From the IMG/VR virus record IMGVR_UViG_3300050821_007552, positions 1-52,374 of that record: DNA of 52,374 bases; one strand, 5' to 3'. Below, one piece after another: positions 38,740 to 47,397 of the stretch. Made by a program: the position numbers and the translations under genes. The first letter of the stretch is position 1, and every line of letters starts with the position of its first letter. The DNA comes from a virus. The notes beneath the pieces were generated by a model. It did no database searches. It was not told where the DNA came from and saw only the letters and a list, made by a program, of their open reading frames with translations.

Positions 38740-40175
38740 TACGTACCCGGTGACGTACGTGCATACATTTCATCGATCGTAAACGGCGCATGCGTACCAT
38801 TGTATTGCAAACGGAATATGCGTCGCCGCCCTGTACCCATGACGCGCGCAATTGCACGCTGTTGACCAGTTGCAGGCATGTTAATCAGACGCATGCCACG
38901 CCACACGGCCGGAAATTGTTCAGACCAATCAAACTGAAATGTTCCCGCCGCAGGACCCATGGGCGACGCTACGTCGATAGCATCAAACGCTTGCCGCATT
39001 TCTTGACTGCCTACCCATGGCGATTGGATAAGACGCGTCATCGTCCCCGCGGGCTCTAACGCACTGTTCAAGTCCAATGTACAGACGTAACCGGTATCGA
39101 GTCCAACATAGGTAATACCACCATCATGTTCAGTGGCGCACCGTCCAGCATGGTCCGCACGGAAGGGCGACTGGCGATATGACCAAACACCGGACGAAGC
39201 CGCCAGCTCAAGGGACCATTGGCCAGGCAATGTAAGTACGTAAAAATCACTTCCGCCTTGTCCGTACGCGTAAGCAGTCAGCGTTGATAACTGTGGTAAT
39301 GATAGCTGCTGAAGAAGCAAATCAACCCACGCTGGCGATACTGCCTGTCCGGTCTGTCCCGTACATAGCCAAATCCGGCGGTCAGTTCCGACGAACATAA
39401 TGGCATCGCGTATTATAGCGAGCGATAGACGCGCAGCAAGTCCTACGGATATGAGCGAGTTCGGATAAGAGCTGAAAGCAAAATCCGTAGCGCCGCCGGG
39501 ATTATACCATTGTTCGAGTGATCGGGCGCCAAGCGGCCACAGGACTCGACCGGATACTGCCAAATCCACAAGTTTGTCGGCTCGCGCTTCCTTCGTCGCA
39601 AAATTATTGCCCGGCACGTTCGCCGGCTGCAATGCAACCGAACTGAACATTTTGCTATCTTGGTTGGCGTAAAAGTTACTAGCGCCGCCCCAAACTGTGA
39701 AGTTTTCCAAGATTGCAACTGCGGACGGATCAAAATTGATTGACGCATCTAAGCCCGCATTCACGACGCCTGCCAGAGTTGCGGTGTACCCCGTGCCGGC
39801 CAGCGTCGGATTTATAGCGTTGGCGTTTGTAGCGATCACGAGCGCTGTACGATCTTCTGCCAGGCGCAGAATGGGCAATATTGGATTAAGTGTAACGAAA
39901 CCCTGTAGCGTAGGTATACCAGTCTCTACGCCGGACCATATCGAACCGTCTGCATGTCCGCTCCATACAGTTTCCAAAGCATGGCACAGTGCTAAACACG
40001 GCGAAGCAGTAGGGCGACAAACAGTATCAAGGCCTGGGGCGCCAATGAAGCGCACTTGCGCCTCCCGGCCCTCTTCCTGCGCACGCGCCACGACGCGCAC
40101 GTTGACTAGCTTCCCGCTGCCCTGATCAAGACTGTTTGGATCGAGAAAAGAGCCTAGAATATTGATAACGGACAT
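38739..40175 (-). CDS. P22 gp10-like tail hub/packaged DNA stabilisation protein
   Basis: 478 residues, close to P22 gp10 (about 470). N-terminal KLVNVRVVARAQEEGREAQVRFIGAPGLDTV is characteristic: these proteins begin with a strand from the tail-needle hub and continue as a beta-propeller-like structure, here with repeated W/Y/G strands. Adjacent to the gp4-like gene, reproducing the P22 neck order. Plugs the portal after packaging. Confidence 0.78.
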   Translation of the reverse strand: MSVINILGSFLDPNSLDQGSGKLVNVRVVARAQEEGREAQVRFIGAPGLDTVCRPTASPCLALCHALETVWSGHADGSIWSGVETGIPTLQGFVTLNPILPILRLAEDRTALVIATNANAINPTLAGTGYTATLAGVVNAGLDASINFDPSAVAILENFTVWGGASNFYANQDSKMFSSVALQPANVPGNNFATKEARADKLVDLAVSGRVLWPLGARSLEQWYNPGGATDFAFSSYPNSLISVGLAARLSLAIIRDAIMFVGTDRRIWLCTGQTGQAVSPAWVDLLLQQLSLPQLSTLTAYAYGQGGSDFYVLTLPGQWSLELAASSGVWSYRQSPFRADHAGRCATEHDGGITYVGLDTGYVCTLDLNSALEPAGTMTRLIQSPWVGSQEMRQAFDAIDVASPMGPAAGTFQFDWSEQFPAVWRGMRLINMPATGQQRAIARVMGTGRRRIFRLQYNGTHAPFTIDEMYARTSPGT

Positions 40176-40471
40176 TACTCGGATTCCGGCTCGTCTTGTT
40201 TTTGGGCATTTACACAGCGCCCGCTTTCAATATAACCGTGCCATTTTCCGGGGCAGCTTCGACAATTAATTGACGGCGAAAAAGTTGGCGCTTTTCGGTT
40301 ACCATCCCACATCCACGTACGCTGTGGAATGTCGCGCCCCCTACCGCGTATAATTAGCCCCCCGCACCTGTTAACAGGATGTTTTGGACACTTAAACTCA
40401 AAATACACTTCTTTACCGAATTCAGCTGGTTCGCCATCAAATGTTAAAAACGTAACTTTAGCGTCGCTCAT
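40175..40471 (-). CDS. DUF6527-like zinc protein
   Basis: 98 residues, ATG at 40471 overlapping the gp4-like stop. CPKHPVNRCGG, WMWDGNRKAPTFSPSINCRSCPGKWHGYIESGRC match the Cys-rich DUF6527 pattern. Role unknown; frequent in phage accessory regions. Here it is inserted between two neck genes. Confidence 0.65.
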   Translation of the reverse strand: MSDAKVTFLTFDGEPAEFGKEVYFEFKCPKHPVNRCGGLIIRGRGRDIPQRTWMWDGNRKAPTFSPSINCRSCPGKWHGYIESGRCVNAQKQDEPESE

Positions 40472-41154
40472 GAACGCACCGCACGGAGCCATTGTTGGCC
40501 TCGTGCCCAATTTTTCCACCGCACATGTGCATCATTCGCATCCATAATAATCGGATCCGTCGGGGACAGGACGCTGCCGTACGAGCCCATGATACGCCGG
40601 CCTAATAGCAGCACAGCGTCGTGAATACCCTCTGGGGGCAGCGTAACGGCGTCAGTCCCGGCTGGGTTGCTGATGAGTGGCACTCGGCCGCCGTACTCTA
40701 TAAGAGCTTGCGCAGCGGCACGCGGTGGCTGCCACGCGGTCACCAGTACGGAACCGTCCGTTTGACGTTCTTGGTGCCATTTGGTAATGATCCCGACTTG
40801 CGTTGTACGTACAACATCCGCAGATGGTACCGGGCGCGTTTCGCGGTTGACAAGGTTGTTTATGTCGTTCAGCCACAATGCACGCATGGCGACGGCATCC
40901 ACCTGAACCAAGTATGATGCACTTCCAGTGCCGATCGAAAAGCTGTAAATCGAACCCGTAACACCCGCCGGCAGCGTGACTTTTACGCGAGAAATTAGGT
41001 ACTGGCACGCGCCGTCTGCTTGTTCACTGCGCAGAATGTCATTGAGAACTGGAACGTTATTCGCAAGATCCGTAGCGGTCGGTTGTTCAGTCTGATCGAG
41101 AATGCGAAATAGATGCATCGCCTGAGTAATGACGTAGGCCGCAGTAACGGTCAT
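40468..41154 (-). CDS. P22 gp4-like head completion/tail accessory factor
   Basis: 228 residues, ATG at 41154 by ATGA overlap. TAAYVITQAMHLFRILDQTE, then VPVLNDILRSEQADG and a C-terminal ALLLGRRIMGSYG-style helix are typical of the gp4 family that extends the portal and receives the hub. Longer than P22 gp4 (166). Its muralytic residues, described for gp4, are not identifiable here. Confidence 0.72.
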   Translation of the reverse strand: MTVTAAYVITQAMHLFRILDQTEQPTATDLANNVPVLNDILRSEQADGACQYLISRVKVTLPAGVTGSIYSFSIGTGSASYLVQVDAVAMRALWLNDINNLVNRETRPVPSADVVRTTQVGIITKWHQERQTDGSVLVTAWQPPRAAAQALIEYGGRVPLISNPAGTDAVTLPPEGIHDAVLLLGRRIMGSYGSVLSPTDPIIMDANDAHVRWKNWARGQQWLRAVRS

Positions 41155-41357
41155 GGCGTTCGCCACGAATGAATGTTTTTCATTGCGAACGTACGGATTT
41201 CATGGCGACCTAAATCAAAAGCTTCCAAAAGCCACTGCGACTCTGGATGCCATTCGTTGCTCTCAAATATAATCCGAAGCGGGTGAATTCCGCGAACCCT
41301 TCGAATGCCTCGATGATTTGTGTAGTCTATGAGAACTTCCTGATTTTGATCAGTCAT
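41151..41357 (-). CDS. Small WYL-like domain protein
   Basis: 68 residues. LIDYTNHRGIRRVRGIHPLRIIF and ESQWLLEAFDLGRHEIRTFAM resemble a lone WYL domain, a ligand- or nucleic-acid-binding barrel that usually regulates transcription or defence systems. Without an HTH, it could sense oligonucleotides or modulate a partner. Lies in the neck operon. Confidence 0.65.
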   Translation of the reverse strand: MTDQNQEVLIDYTNHRGIRRVRGIHPLRIIFESNEWHPESQWLLEAFDLGRHEIRTFAMKNIHSWRTP

Positions 41358-41366
41358 TATCTTTAC

Positions 41367-41579
41367 TCAACCGAACAGGTTGCTCCACAGACCGCTCCCA
41401 GCCGCGTTTTGGACCAAATAACGCTGTTGTTCCTTACGCCGTTCAATTTCTTCATTGGCTACTATCAACTGTCTGGCAAGAACTGCAATGTCATCATCAG
41501 GGTCCGCATTTGACCGGTCTAGAACCGCGGCAGCAATAATCAGCGCGCGACCCCGTTCGGAAATCAAATATTCAGCCAT
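41367..41579 (-). CDS. Small helical hypothetical protein
   Basis: 70 residues, MAEYLISERGRALIIAAAVL, then a charged helix EEIERRKEQQRYLVQ. Possible coiled coil. Function unknown. Confidence 0.5.
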   Translation of the reverse strand: MAEYLISERGRALIIAAAVLDRSNADPDDDIAVLARQLIVANEEIERRKEQQRYLVQNAAGSGLWSNLFG

Positions 41580-41593
41580 GCTACATTTAAACC

Positions 41594-41800
41594 TTACTTT
41601 TGCAAACGTTCGCGAGCACTCGACTGAAGCATTTTCAGGCCGGCAAAAAGGCCGTATTTGACCTTCGCTATGCTTGCCCGCAGCGTGTCGGCCGTTACCT
41701 GTTGATTGTTGTTACGTTCCTTACGATGTTCCAACTCGTCGACACCCGGACCAACGATCCGGATGTGGTCGAGCGTCCGCTCGATTTTGGTGGTCGGCAT
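41594..41800 (-). CDS. Small basic helical protein
   Basis: 68 residues, MPTTKIERTLDHIRIVGPGV; GGGAGAGG upstream. Basic with a DTLRASIAKVKYGLFAGLK helix. Function unknown. Confidence 0.5.
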   Translation of the reverse strand: MPTTKIERTLDHIRIVGPGVDELEHRKERNNNQQVTADTLRASIAKVKYGLFAGLKMLQSSARERLQK

Positions 41801-41843
41801 CGAAGCCTCTCCCGCAGCATCGCAGAGTCAAAACCTCGCCATC

Positions 41844-42095
41844 CTATGACGGGGTCGCGTCGTCAATTCCGTCTGTTTCTCGCTCATAGGTGCACCCCAC
41901 GTCAGCGAGCGCTTCGCTGACATACCTTCCAACTGTGTACCAGGAATACGCGATAGTATCAGACTGCGCCAGTCCGTGCAGGTTCCAGCGTCGCAACAGA
42001 TTTCGCTCAGAAGCAAATCCCTCAGCCACGCCACGCCAAAATGCCTCAGATTGCCCATACCGCAATGCGCGACTTCGTTCAGTTGGGTAGATCAC
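41844..42095 (-). CDS. Hypothetical protein
   Basis: 83 residues. GTG start at 42095 with AGGAG upstream, just downstream of the 42099 stop. QSEAFWRGVAEGFASERNLL and a Cys near the C-terminus. No domain recognised. Confidence 0.5.
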   Translation of the reverse strand: MIYPTERSRALRYGQSEAFWRGVAEGFASERNLLRRWNLHGLAQSDTIAYSWYTVGRYVSEALADVGCTYERETDGIDDATPS

Positions 42096-42098
42096 TAA

Positions 42099-42722
42099 CT
42101 ACACTCCTACGCGCGTAGCCCACGGAGGCGACAAGATCGGATCGCTAACATCCTTGTCTGTCGTGTTCACGCCGGCCAGCTCCGCACTTTCCGAAGGAGG
42201 AACAACGGTCCGCACGGAACTGGACGGGATGAACGTGCCATCATAATCCGAAGGCACGAATGTTTGCAAGTTCACCACTTCGGTTGCGACGGGCTGGGCG
42301 AGCGCCTGAATACCGGTGAACGATGCTGTCTTGCCCAACGTTGAGTAATAGGGTGGCGCCGAAAGAAGAACAGCAAGCCGCGTGGCGTCATCCGGAGCCG
42401 CCTTAGGCCCCGCAGCGAAGGCACTGGGCGCTCCGGACGGCGGTCCGCTCCCCCATATGTCGTCAAGATTGTAGCGCAGCGGAAGGGGCTCTGGCGGCGG
42501 GTCAATCGACTTATCAGGCGATACCTGAAAATCGTATACAGGCGGCCAAGGATCGAAGCATGACCGCACGGCACGCCCTGACGACCGCGTGCAAACGAGG
42601 AAGCCCGTCAACCGTTCACGCGCAAGAGTTCTGTAGGGGACTCGAGCATTGCAACGGGAGCACGCACCCCACGTCTCGTAGGGGCGCAACTTAGGCTTTG
42701 TAGTGTGAACCGGTTCACCCAT
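42099..42722 (-). CDS. Virion-cluster protein with N-terminal zinc ribbon
   Basis: 207 residues. The first 60 residues contain CSRCNARVPYRTL and FLVCTRSSGRAVRSC, a four-Cys site. Then PPVYDFQVSPDKSIDPPPEP, followed by a low-complexity Ala/Pro/Ser region. Located right after the capsid gene, so perhaps a head-to-tail connector or capsid decoration. Confidence 0.6.
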   Translation of the reverse strand: MGEPVHTTKPKLRPYETWGACSRCNARVPYRTLARERLTGFLVCTRSSGRAVRSCFDPWPPVYDFQVSPDKSIDPPPEPLPLRYNLDDIWGSGPPSGAPSAFAAGPKAAPDDATRLAVLLSAPPYYSTLGKTASFTGIQALAQPVATEVVNLQTFVPSDYDGTFIPSSSVRTVVPPSESAELAGVNTTDKDVSDPILSPPWATRVGV

Positions 42723-42746
42723 GGGGCGAATGTTTCACGTGAAACA

Positions 42747-43679
42747 CTAGGCGTTATCAGCACCCGGGCTTACGAACACGGTGCGCCAATCAATGACAGA
42801 TGCGGCGCAGCGGAACCACAATGCGATGAGCGACGCTTGATTTGACCAATTGCTGTCTTCGCGGGTTTCGAGCTGCGAGCGCTCCCAAAACGTGAAGCCC
42901 TGGCCGTTGTCTTTGTCTTGCTCGGAAGTCTGGATAAAATAGTTGTCTTTGTCCACGAGATACGGCGTTTCGACTACTTCCGGCAGTGCATTGGTGGCGC
43001 GCAAAACGTTGATGTTGTTGGTCTGAGCGTTCCACTGCAGCGGCGATCCGAGGATGCGCCGCGTTTCCGGACCGCTTTCTGGAGAGAGGATGACACGCTT
43101 AGGCAGGGTATTGATCACAAAACCACGGCCGTTGCGCGTGTACGAGATTTGGATGACCGCGTTCTCGAAGGCCAGTTCGGAAACGTTCGCAGCCACCAGC
43201 AAATTCGATTGCGCGCCAACGGCGGTCGGATGCGCCGCAGATCCAAGTGGAACGCCATCAGCTCGAACGCCGTTCACCGCGTCCACTGAAACTTGCAATG
43301 GCGCATGGGCAATGTACTCCTCAGTCTGCCGGGCCGAAAACGCCAACTCCTTCATCATGCGGGAACCAACGTCTTCGTATAGATCGTCGTCCTTCGCCTC
43401 ACGTGAAATTGCCACGGCAAGACCGTAGCTTGCGTGCGTGACCTGCGTCCGATAGCCCTCGTTCGGCACGTCGAACTGAACGGGCTCCAATTCCGGTTGC
43501 TGCACGGCCAGCCCAAGGCCGGCGCGCTCCGTCATAAATTCCTCAAAGGCTTTTTCACTGGGCTTCGAATCAAAAAATTGCGGATAGATCGGCATCAGCC
43601 TCTCATAATCCAGGCCGAACAACGCATAGAGGCCGGGCCAATACTGCGAGGGCTGCAAACTTCGATCGATGACTTGCAC
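42747..43679 (-). CDS. Major capsid protein
   Basis: 310 residues. GTG at 43679 with GAGGAG upstream. An N-terminal arm followed by YWPGLYALFGLDYE; later VTHASYGLAVAISREAKDDD and ISYTRNGRGFVINTLPKRVI fit HK97-fold capsids of podoviruses (Mu-like F/N4-like style), with E-loop and A-domain order. Next to portal, in a divergent arrangement. The scaffold-like gene lies across the divergence at 46729. No decoration or maturation protease was seen. Confidence 0.8.
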   Translation of the reverse strand: MQVIDRSLQPSQYWPGLYALFGLDYERLMPIYPQFFDSKPSEKAFEEFMTERAGLGLAVQQPELEPVQFDVPNEGYRTQVTHASYGLAVAISREAKDDDLYEDVGSRMMKELAFSARQTEEYIAHAPLQVSVDAVNGVRADGVPLGSAAHPTAVGAQSNLLVAANVSELAFENAVIQISYTRNGRGFVINTLPKRVILSPESGPETRRILGSPLQWNAQTNNINVLRATNALPEVVETPYLVDKDNYFIQTSEQDKDNGQGFTFWERSQLETREDSNWSNQASLIALWFRCAASVIDWRTVFVSPGADNA

Positions 43680-43723
43680 GTCGCTCTCCTCTATGATGGC
43701 CTTGACTAGCCACCGCGAATCAC

Positions 43724-43752
43724 TTGTGCAGATTAGCAGGAATTATTAGAAC
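43724..43752 (+). promoter_or_regulatory. Candidate portal-operon promoter
   Basis: TTGTGC, 17-base spacer, TAGAAC in the 114-base gap between capsid and portal starts. Weak -10. Included because a divergent late promoter region is expected here. Confidence 0.3.
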
Positions 43753-43793
43753 TCCCAAAGTAATACAACTTAAGGGGTGTATGACAGCAGCCT

Positions 43794-45731
43794 ATGCGTG
43801 ACCTTCCGACCATCAAATTTGATGTTGATAAGCCTGAGAAATTTGGCAATTTGGCCGAAAAATTGTCAAAAGACGAACGCCGGTTACTTGCCGACGAATT
43901 GATCATGTTGATTGGCATAGACGAGCAATCCATGAGTGACTGGCTCGGCGAGGCAGAAGGCTACTTGGACGCTGTCACCGCACAAGAAAATGACGCAAAA
44001 CCGCAGGACCGCGAGCAAGAAGGCTCGAACGAAGAAGGGCCGCCATCCACGGAAATGACACTGACGGCAGTCGTGCAATTTTCAGCGCGCGCCACGGACG
44101 CTTTGCTCGGCGAACCCGACTTGGCAAGAGCGACCGAGCCGGGAAGCGAAGCTGTTGCGGCGTGGGTATCCAGTCAGCTCCGTACAAACGACCCTAATTG
44201 GGTAACGGATACCGATCCGCTTGTTGTGCACATGTCCGTCACTGGACTGGCATGGCGCAAACGGTCATTTGATCGCGAAGACGAGATATTTCACACGGCT
44301 TTCCGTACGTGTAAGGACGTAATTGTAAATGTAAAGTACCTACGTATCATCGACCGGGCACCGCGAATTACGGACCAATTCGAACGGTATCCGTACGAAA
44401 TCAATCGATCGATTGAGCGCAAGCGCTGGGTTGATTACGAACCCGATTTTCACGACAACGACCCACAAGAGCCGAAACAGTTTTATGACTGCGATGCGTG
44501 GCTAGACCTGGACGGCGACGGCATTGAAGAACCGTGGACGATTATAATGTCGCGTGACGACTTTCCGGAAGTCGTTAAGATCGAACCACGATGGTCAGCG
44601 AAAACAGTAGTAAATACCGACGATTCATTATATTTCAATCCGGTTATCCGGTTCCATCCGTACAAATTTCTTCCCGATCCCAAAGGCGGATTTCTGCCCA
44701 TGGGATTCGGCAAGCTACTTGCCCGCGTCGAGAACACAGCCAACCGGTTGCTTGCATCCATTTCCGACACTGCTAAGAGCGAGAGCGAGAACGGCGGCAT
44801 CGGCGCTGGCAGCTCATTTGGCTTGCCGGATAAAATCGAATTAAAAGGCAACCGGATAACGGTGATACCCACAGACGGGATGCCGCTCGAAAAGGTGTTC
44901 TCGCCATTTCCGATGAAATCGGTTTCTGCGGGTTCCGTGCAAGTTCTCGACAAGATCATGACGCTGGGTGACCGCCTCGCCGGTACGATCAATCTACTTG
45001 AAAACGCGCCCGCATCAATGACTGCGACTATGGCCCGCGGCGTGATCGATAACGGTGCGCAGGTTCAATCCGCAGTACACCGTCGTCTCGTCGCGTCGAT
45101 GACGCAGGAATTCCGATCATTCGTTGAAATGGCTAGCGCTTATGGCGTTCTGCCCAAAAACATACAAGCTTCTGGCGCTGACAACATAGCAGTGACGGCA
45201 GATCCACAGCTTGCAACCGAAATGCAGCGCAGCGCACTTGCCGGCATTTATATGGAATTGATGAAGGATCAGTTGACAGACTGGCGCGAAGTACGCATGC
45301 GCCTGTATAAAACTCTAAGGCTTCCGAATCCGGAAAAGCTAATCGGACAGCCACCAACACCGCAAGCCACTCCCAAAGAGAAGGCCGAAGCCGCAATAAA
45401 ATTGATGAAGCAGAAAACCGAAAATATCAAAGTCACGGGTGCCGTCGCTGTGCAGCTCACGCAAGCGCTCAAGAATTTGGTTGAAGCCGGCGGCGGCATG
45501 ATCAATAGTCAAATTGCCATGCTACAAATGGCGCAGCTTGAGCAAGCCGTGCAAACAATGATGCAGGAGGCAGGTAGTGCGGGAACTGGCATTGACGGAA
45601 TGGCTCAGCAGCCCGGAAACCAAGGCGCTCCTCAGCTACCTTCGCCGTCGGACCAAAGTGGTAACAACGGCATTCCTGGCGGGAGTCCCGGTGGACCCAG
45701 TATCGCAGGGCCGGGCGGCGGCGCTCAATGA
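43794..45731 (+). CDS. Portal protein
   Basis: 645 residues (P22 portal 725). The N-terminus is helical and acidic; TLTAVVQFSARATDALLGEPDLA begins the portal core; AWRKRSFDREDEIFHTAFRTCKDV, PVIRFHPYKFLPDPKGGFLPMGFGKLL and ENAPASMTATMARGVIDNG are characteristic of podovirus portals. The C-terminal 50 residues are low-complexity Gly/Pro/Gln and overlap another gene. A six-codon ORF at 43781 with AAGGGG before it ends on the portal start codon and may couple translation. Forms the dodecameric ring for packaging and ejection. Confidence 0.85.
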   Translation: MRDLPTIKFDVDKPEKFGNLAEKLSKDERRLLADELIMLIGIDEQSMSDWLGEAEGYLDAVTAQENDAKPQDREQEGSNEEGPPSTEMTLTAVVQFSARATDALLGEPDLARATEPGSEAVAAWVSSQLRTNDPNWVTDTDPLVVHMSVTGLAWRKRSFDREDEIFHTAFRTCKDVIVNVKYLRIIDRAPRITDQFERYPYEINRSIERKRWVDYEPDFHDNDPQEPKQFYDCDAWLDLDGDGIEEPWTIIMSRDDFPEVVKIEPRWSAKTVVNTDDSLYFNPVIRFHPYKFLPDPKGGFLPMGFGKLLARVENTANRLLASISDTAKSESENGGIGAGSSFGLPDKIELKGNRITVIPTDGMPLEKVFSPFPMKSVSAGSVQVLDKIMTLGDRLAGTINLLENAPASMTATMARGVIDNGAQVQSAVHRRLVASMTQEFRSFVEMASAYGVLPKNIQASGADNIAVTADPQLATEMQRSALAGIYMELMKDQLTDWREVRMRLYKTLRLPNPEKLIGQPPTPQATPKEKAEAAIKLMKQKTENIKVTGAVAVQLTQALKNLVEAGGGMINSQIAMLQMAQLEQAVQTMMQEAGSAGTGIDGMAQQPGNQGAPQLPSPSDQSGNNGIPGGSPGGPSIAGPGGGAQ

Positions 45732-45792
45732 AATCTGCGTACTTTTAGAATTGCCGCAAGACAAAGTACGCGACATAATGGAGACAGCATGA
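45577..45792 (+). CDS. Small gene overlapping the portal 3' end
   Basis: 71 residues. GTG at 45577 with AGGAGG six bases upstream, inside portal in another frame for 155 bases. VRELALTEWLSSPETKALLS, then FLAGVPVDPVSQGRAAALNEICVLL, a natural-looking helical protein that continues 61 bases beyond portal. Its stop overlaps the next start (ATGA). The low-complexity portal tail is probably shaped by this frame. Confidence 0.7.
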   Translation: MRELALTEWLSSPETKALLSYLRRRTKVVTTAFLAGVPVDPVSQGRAAALNEICVLLELPQDKVRDIMETA

Positions 45793-46067
45793 ACACTGAA
45801 GCCAAGCAATCCATCGGCGTGCGACTCGCAATTCGTCACGAAGGCAACTTCGTCAATGCCTACCTTGCCAAGGAAGGCGATATGGCGAGTGCCAAGCTGC
45901 TTGGTTCTATCATGCACAGCATTGTTGAATACGACGCGGATCTTTGGGAGCGATGGAAAGCCGTCATGTCCGACGCCATGGCAAGAACGATCAAAGAATT
46001 GTTCGGTCAGACGCCGGATATGATCGAAAGATCAGCTCCGCAGCATGAGAAGGGCAGTCGAGCATGA
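45789..46067 (+). CDS. Hypothetical protein
   Basis: 92 residues, MNTEAKQSIGVRLAIRHEGN; helical with WERWKAVMSDAMARTIKELFG. Probably linked to head assembly by its position. No domain recognised. Confidence 0.55.
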   Translation: MNTEAKQSIGVRLAIRHEGNFVNAYLAKEGDMASAKLLGSIMHSIVEYDADLWERWKAVMSDAMARTIKELFGQTPDMIERSAPQHEKGSRA

Positions 46068-46243
46068 GTAATCCACAAGATATCGAACTCCATCGGGAAC
46101 GCGTGTCACGTCGTACGGCATTACTGGCGGGCGCTGCGCGTTTGGAGCAACGGGCTCATGAACTTATCATAGAAGCTCACGAGCTTCGCAAGCTTGCGGA
46201 AAAACTATTTGACGTTATCGAAAAGGAAAAACAAGCATCATGA
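46064..46243 (+). CDS. Small coiled-coil protein
   Basis: 59 residues, MSNPQDIELHRERVSRRTAL; one long charged helix ending LFDVIEKEKQAS. ATGA overlaps on both sides. Function unknown. Confidence 0.5.
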   Translation: MSNPQDIELHRERVSRRTALLAGAARLEQRAHELIIEAHELRKLAEKLFDVIEKEKQAS

Positions 46244-46725
46244 GCAGTGTAGGAGTTCATTCATTCCAAATCCCGCACGAACACGTACAACCGATCCGTG
46301 ACATGGTCATTGTACGCATTCCACTGCCGCCATCGAAAATCGGCAGCATCCTGACGCCGGATATCACGCGCGACATGATGCAGCACAACGTCATGGCCGG
46401 ACGCGTCGCGGGAATGGGGCCGCTCGCATTCAGTTACAAAAGCGGCAAGCTCGGAGACGTTTTGGCAAAACAGGACGTAAAAATCGGCGATTGGGTACTG
46501 TTCCGTCCATTCGCCGGAACGATGATTCAAGGCGGAAAATTGACCGCAACAAACGGCTGGCGGTACATGTCCAGTTTCAATGATGTGATCGGCATCATAA
46601 AAGCAGAACACATGCCAGACCCTTCCACACTTGAATGGGAAACGCCGGACGCACAGATGGAAACGGCGCCAGACTTTGATTTCAGCAACAGCAGAGCCTC
46701 TGAAGGACCGTACCTAAGGAGTTGA
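46240..46725 (+). CDS. GroES-like co-chaperonin (gp31-like)
   Basis: 161 residues. The core VQPIRDMVIVRIPLPPSKIG, VMAGRVAGMGPLAF, VKIGDWVLFRPFAG, WRYMSSFNDVIGII matches Cpn10: N-terminal strand, G-x-V-x-x-x-G turn, GD-x-V and the final (D)VIG(I/V). A mobile-loop segment of about 20 residues (around LTPDITRDMMQHN) precedes the MAGRV strand. A C-terminal extension of about 35 residues is phage-specific. T4 gp31 replaces GroES to fold the capsid protein; a similar job here is inferred from the position between portal and scaffold. Confidence 0.72.
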   Translation: MSSVGVHSFQIPHEHVQPIRDMVIVRIPLPPSKIGSILTPDITRDMMQHNVMAGRVAGMGPLAFSYKSGKLGDVLAKQDVKIGDWVLFRPFAGTMIQGGKLTATNGWRYMSSFNDVIGIIKAEHMPDPSTLEWETPDAQMETAPDFDFSNSRASEGPYLRS

Positions 46726-46728
46726 TCC

Positions 46729-47394
46729 GTGGACTTGAACACAATGGTGAGGGAACAAGCCCTTAGTGGTTTGCGAGCCGCCCTCGATAAAGCCGTACTC
46801 GAAGGCGATCAAGAGGGCGCCCGCAAAGCCGCAACACAACTGGCACAGCTAGAAATCAGTACGGCTCCAAAACCGCTGCCATACGGTGACGCCGAAATAC
46901 GCGCGGAATTGAACAAGCAAGAATGGTTCGGTACCGATCCGAAACGATCAGCGAAAGCAATTCAATTCGGAAAAGATTTGGACCCAAACAAGTTCGCTAC
47001 CGCAGCCGACTTTACTGCGGCCATCGTGAAAGCCGTGGAAGATGAATTCAAACCGCCCAAGCCTGCCAGAACAGATGACGAGGACGGAGGTAATGAAGAA
47101 ACCGAAAATGAAGACGGCACAGAGAATGAGGATGAAGACGACGAAGAAATTAGGAACAAAAGCAAGAGCAAACGCCGCCGCACAGATGGCCCTAAGGAGG
47201 GTGACGGCAACACGCATCGTCGTGCAGGACCTTGGGCCAAACTTAGCGACGCGCCACCTGCTATTCAGGCTGAAATAAAGCGCTCTGCCAATAAGCTCCT
47301 GTCGTCCAAAGCCACGAAAGAACAGCGGACGACTTTCGAGGCTAAGGCTCTTGAAAGTCACTACGCCGCGCACCAACGAAGTAAAAGGAAGTAG
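46729..47394 (+). CDS. Probable scaffolding protein
   Basis: 221 residues, GTG start with AAGGAG seven bases upstream. Helical, Ala-rich start; residues 118-140 are an extremely acidic stretch (EETENEDGTENEDEDDEE) followed by a basic one (NKSKSKRRR); the C-terminal helix is basic. This acidic/basic bipartite, helical composition and its location between portal and virion genes suit a head scaffold. No protease motif. Confidence 0.6.
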   Translation: MDLNTMVREQALSGLRAALDKAVLEGDQEGARKAATQLAQLEISTAPKPLPYGDAEIRAELNKQEWFGTDPKRSAKAIQFGKDLDPNKFATAADFTAAIVKAVEDEFKPPKPARTDDEDGGNEETENEDGTENEDEDDEEIRNKSKSKRRRTDGPKEGDGNTHRRAGPWAKLSDAPPAIQAEIKRSANKLLSSKATKEQRTTFEAKALESHYAAHQRSKRK

Positions 47395-47397
47395 AGC

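Noticed and set aside
46713-47197. CCTAAGG matches at 46713 and 47190 as further operators
   Set aside because: The first is the ribosome site of the 46729 gene and the second is within coding sequence with no promoter; spacing and flanks do not match the array.
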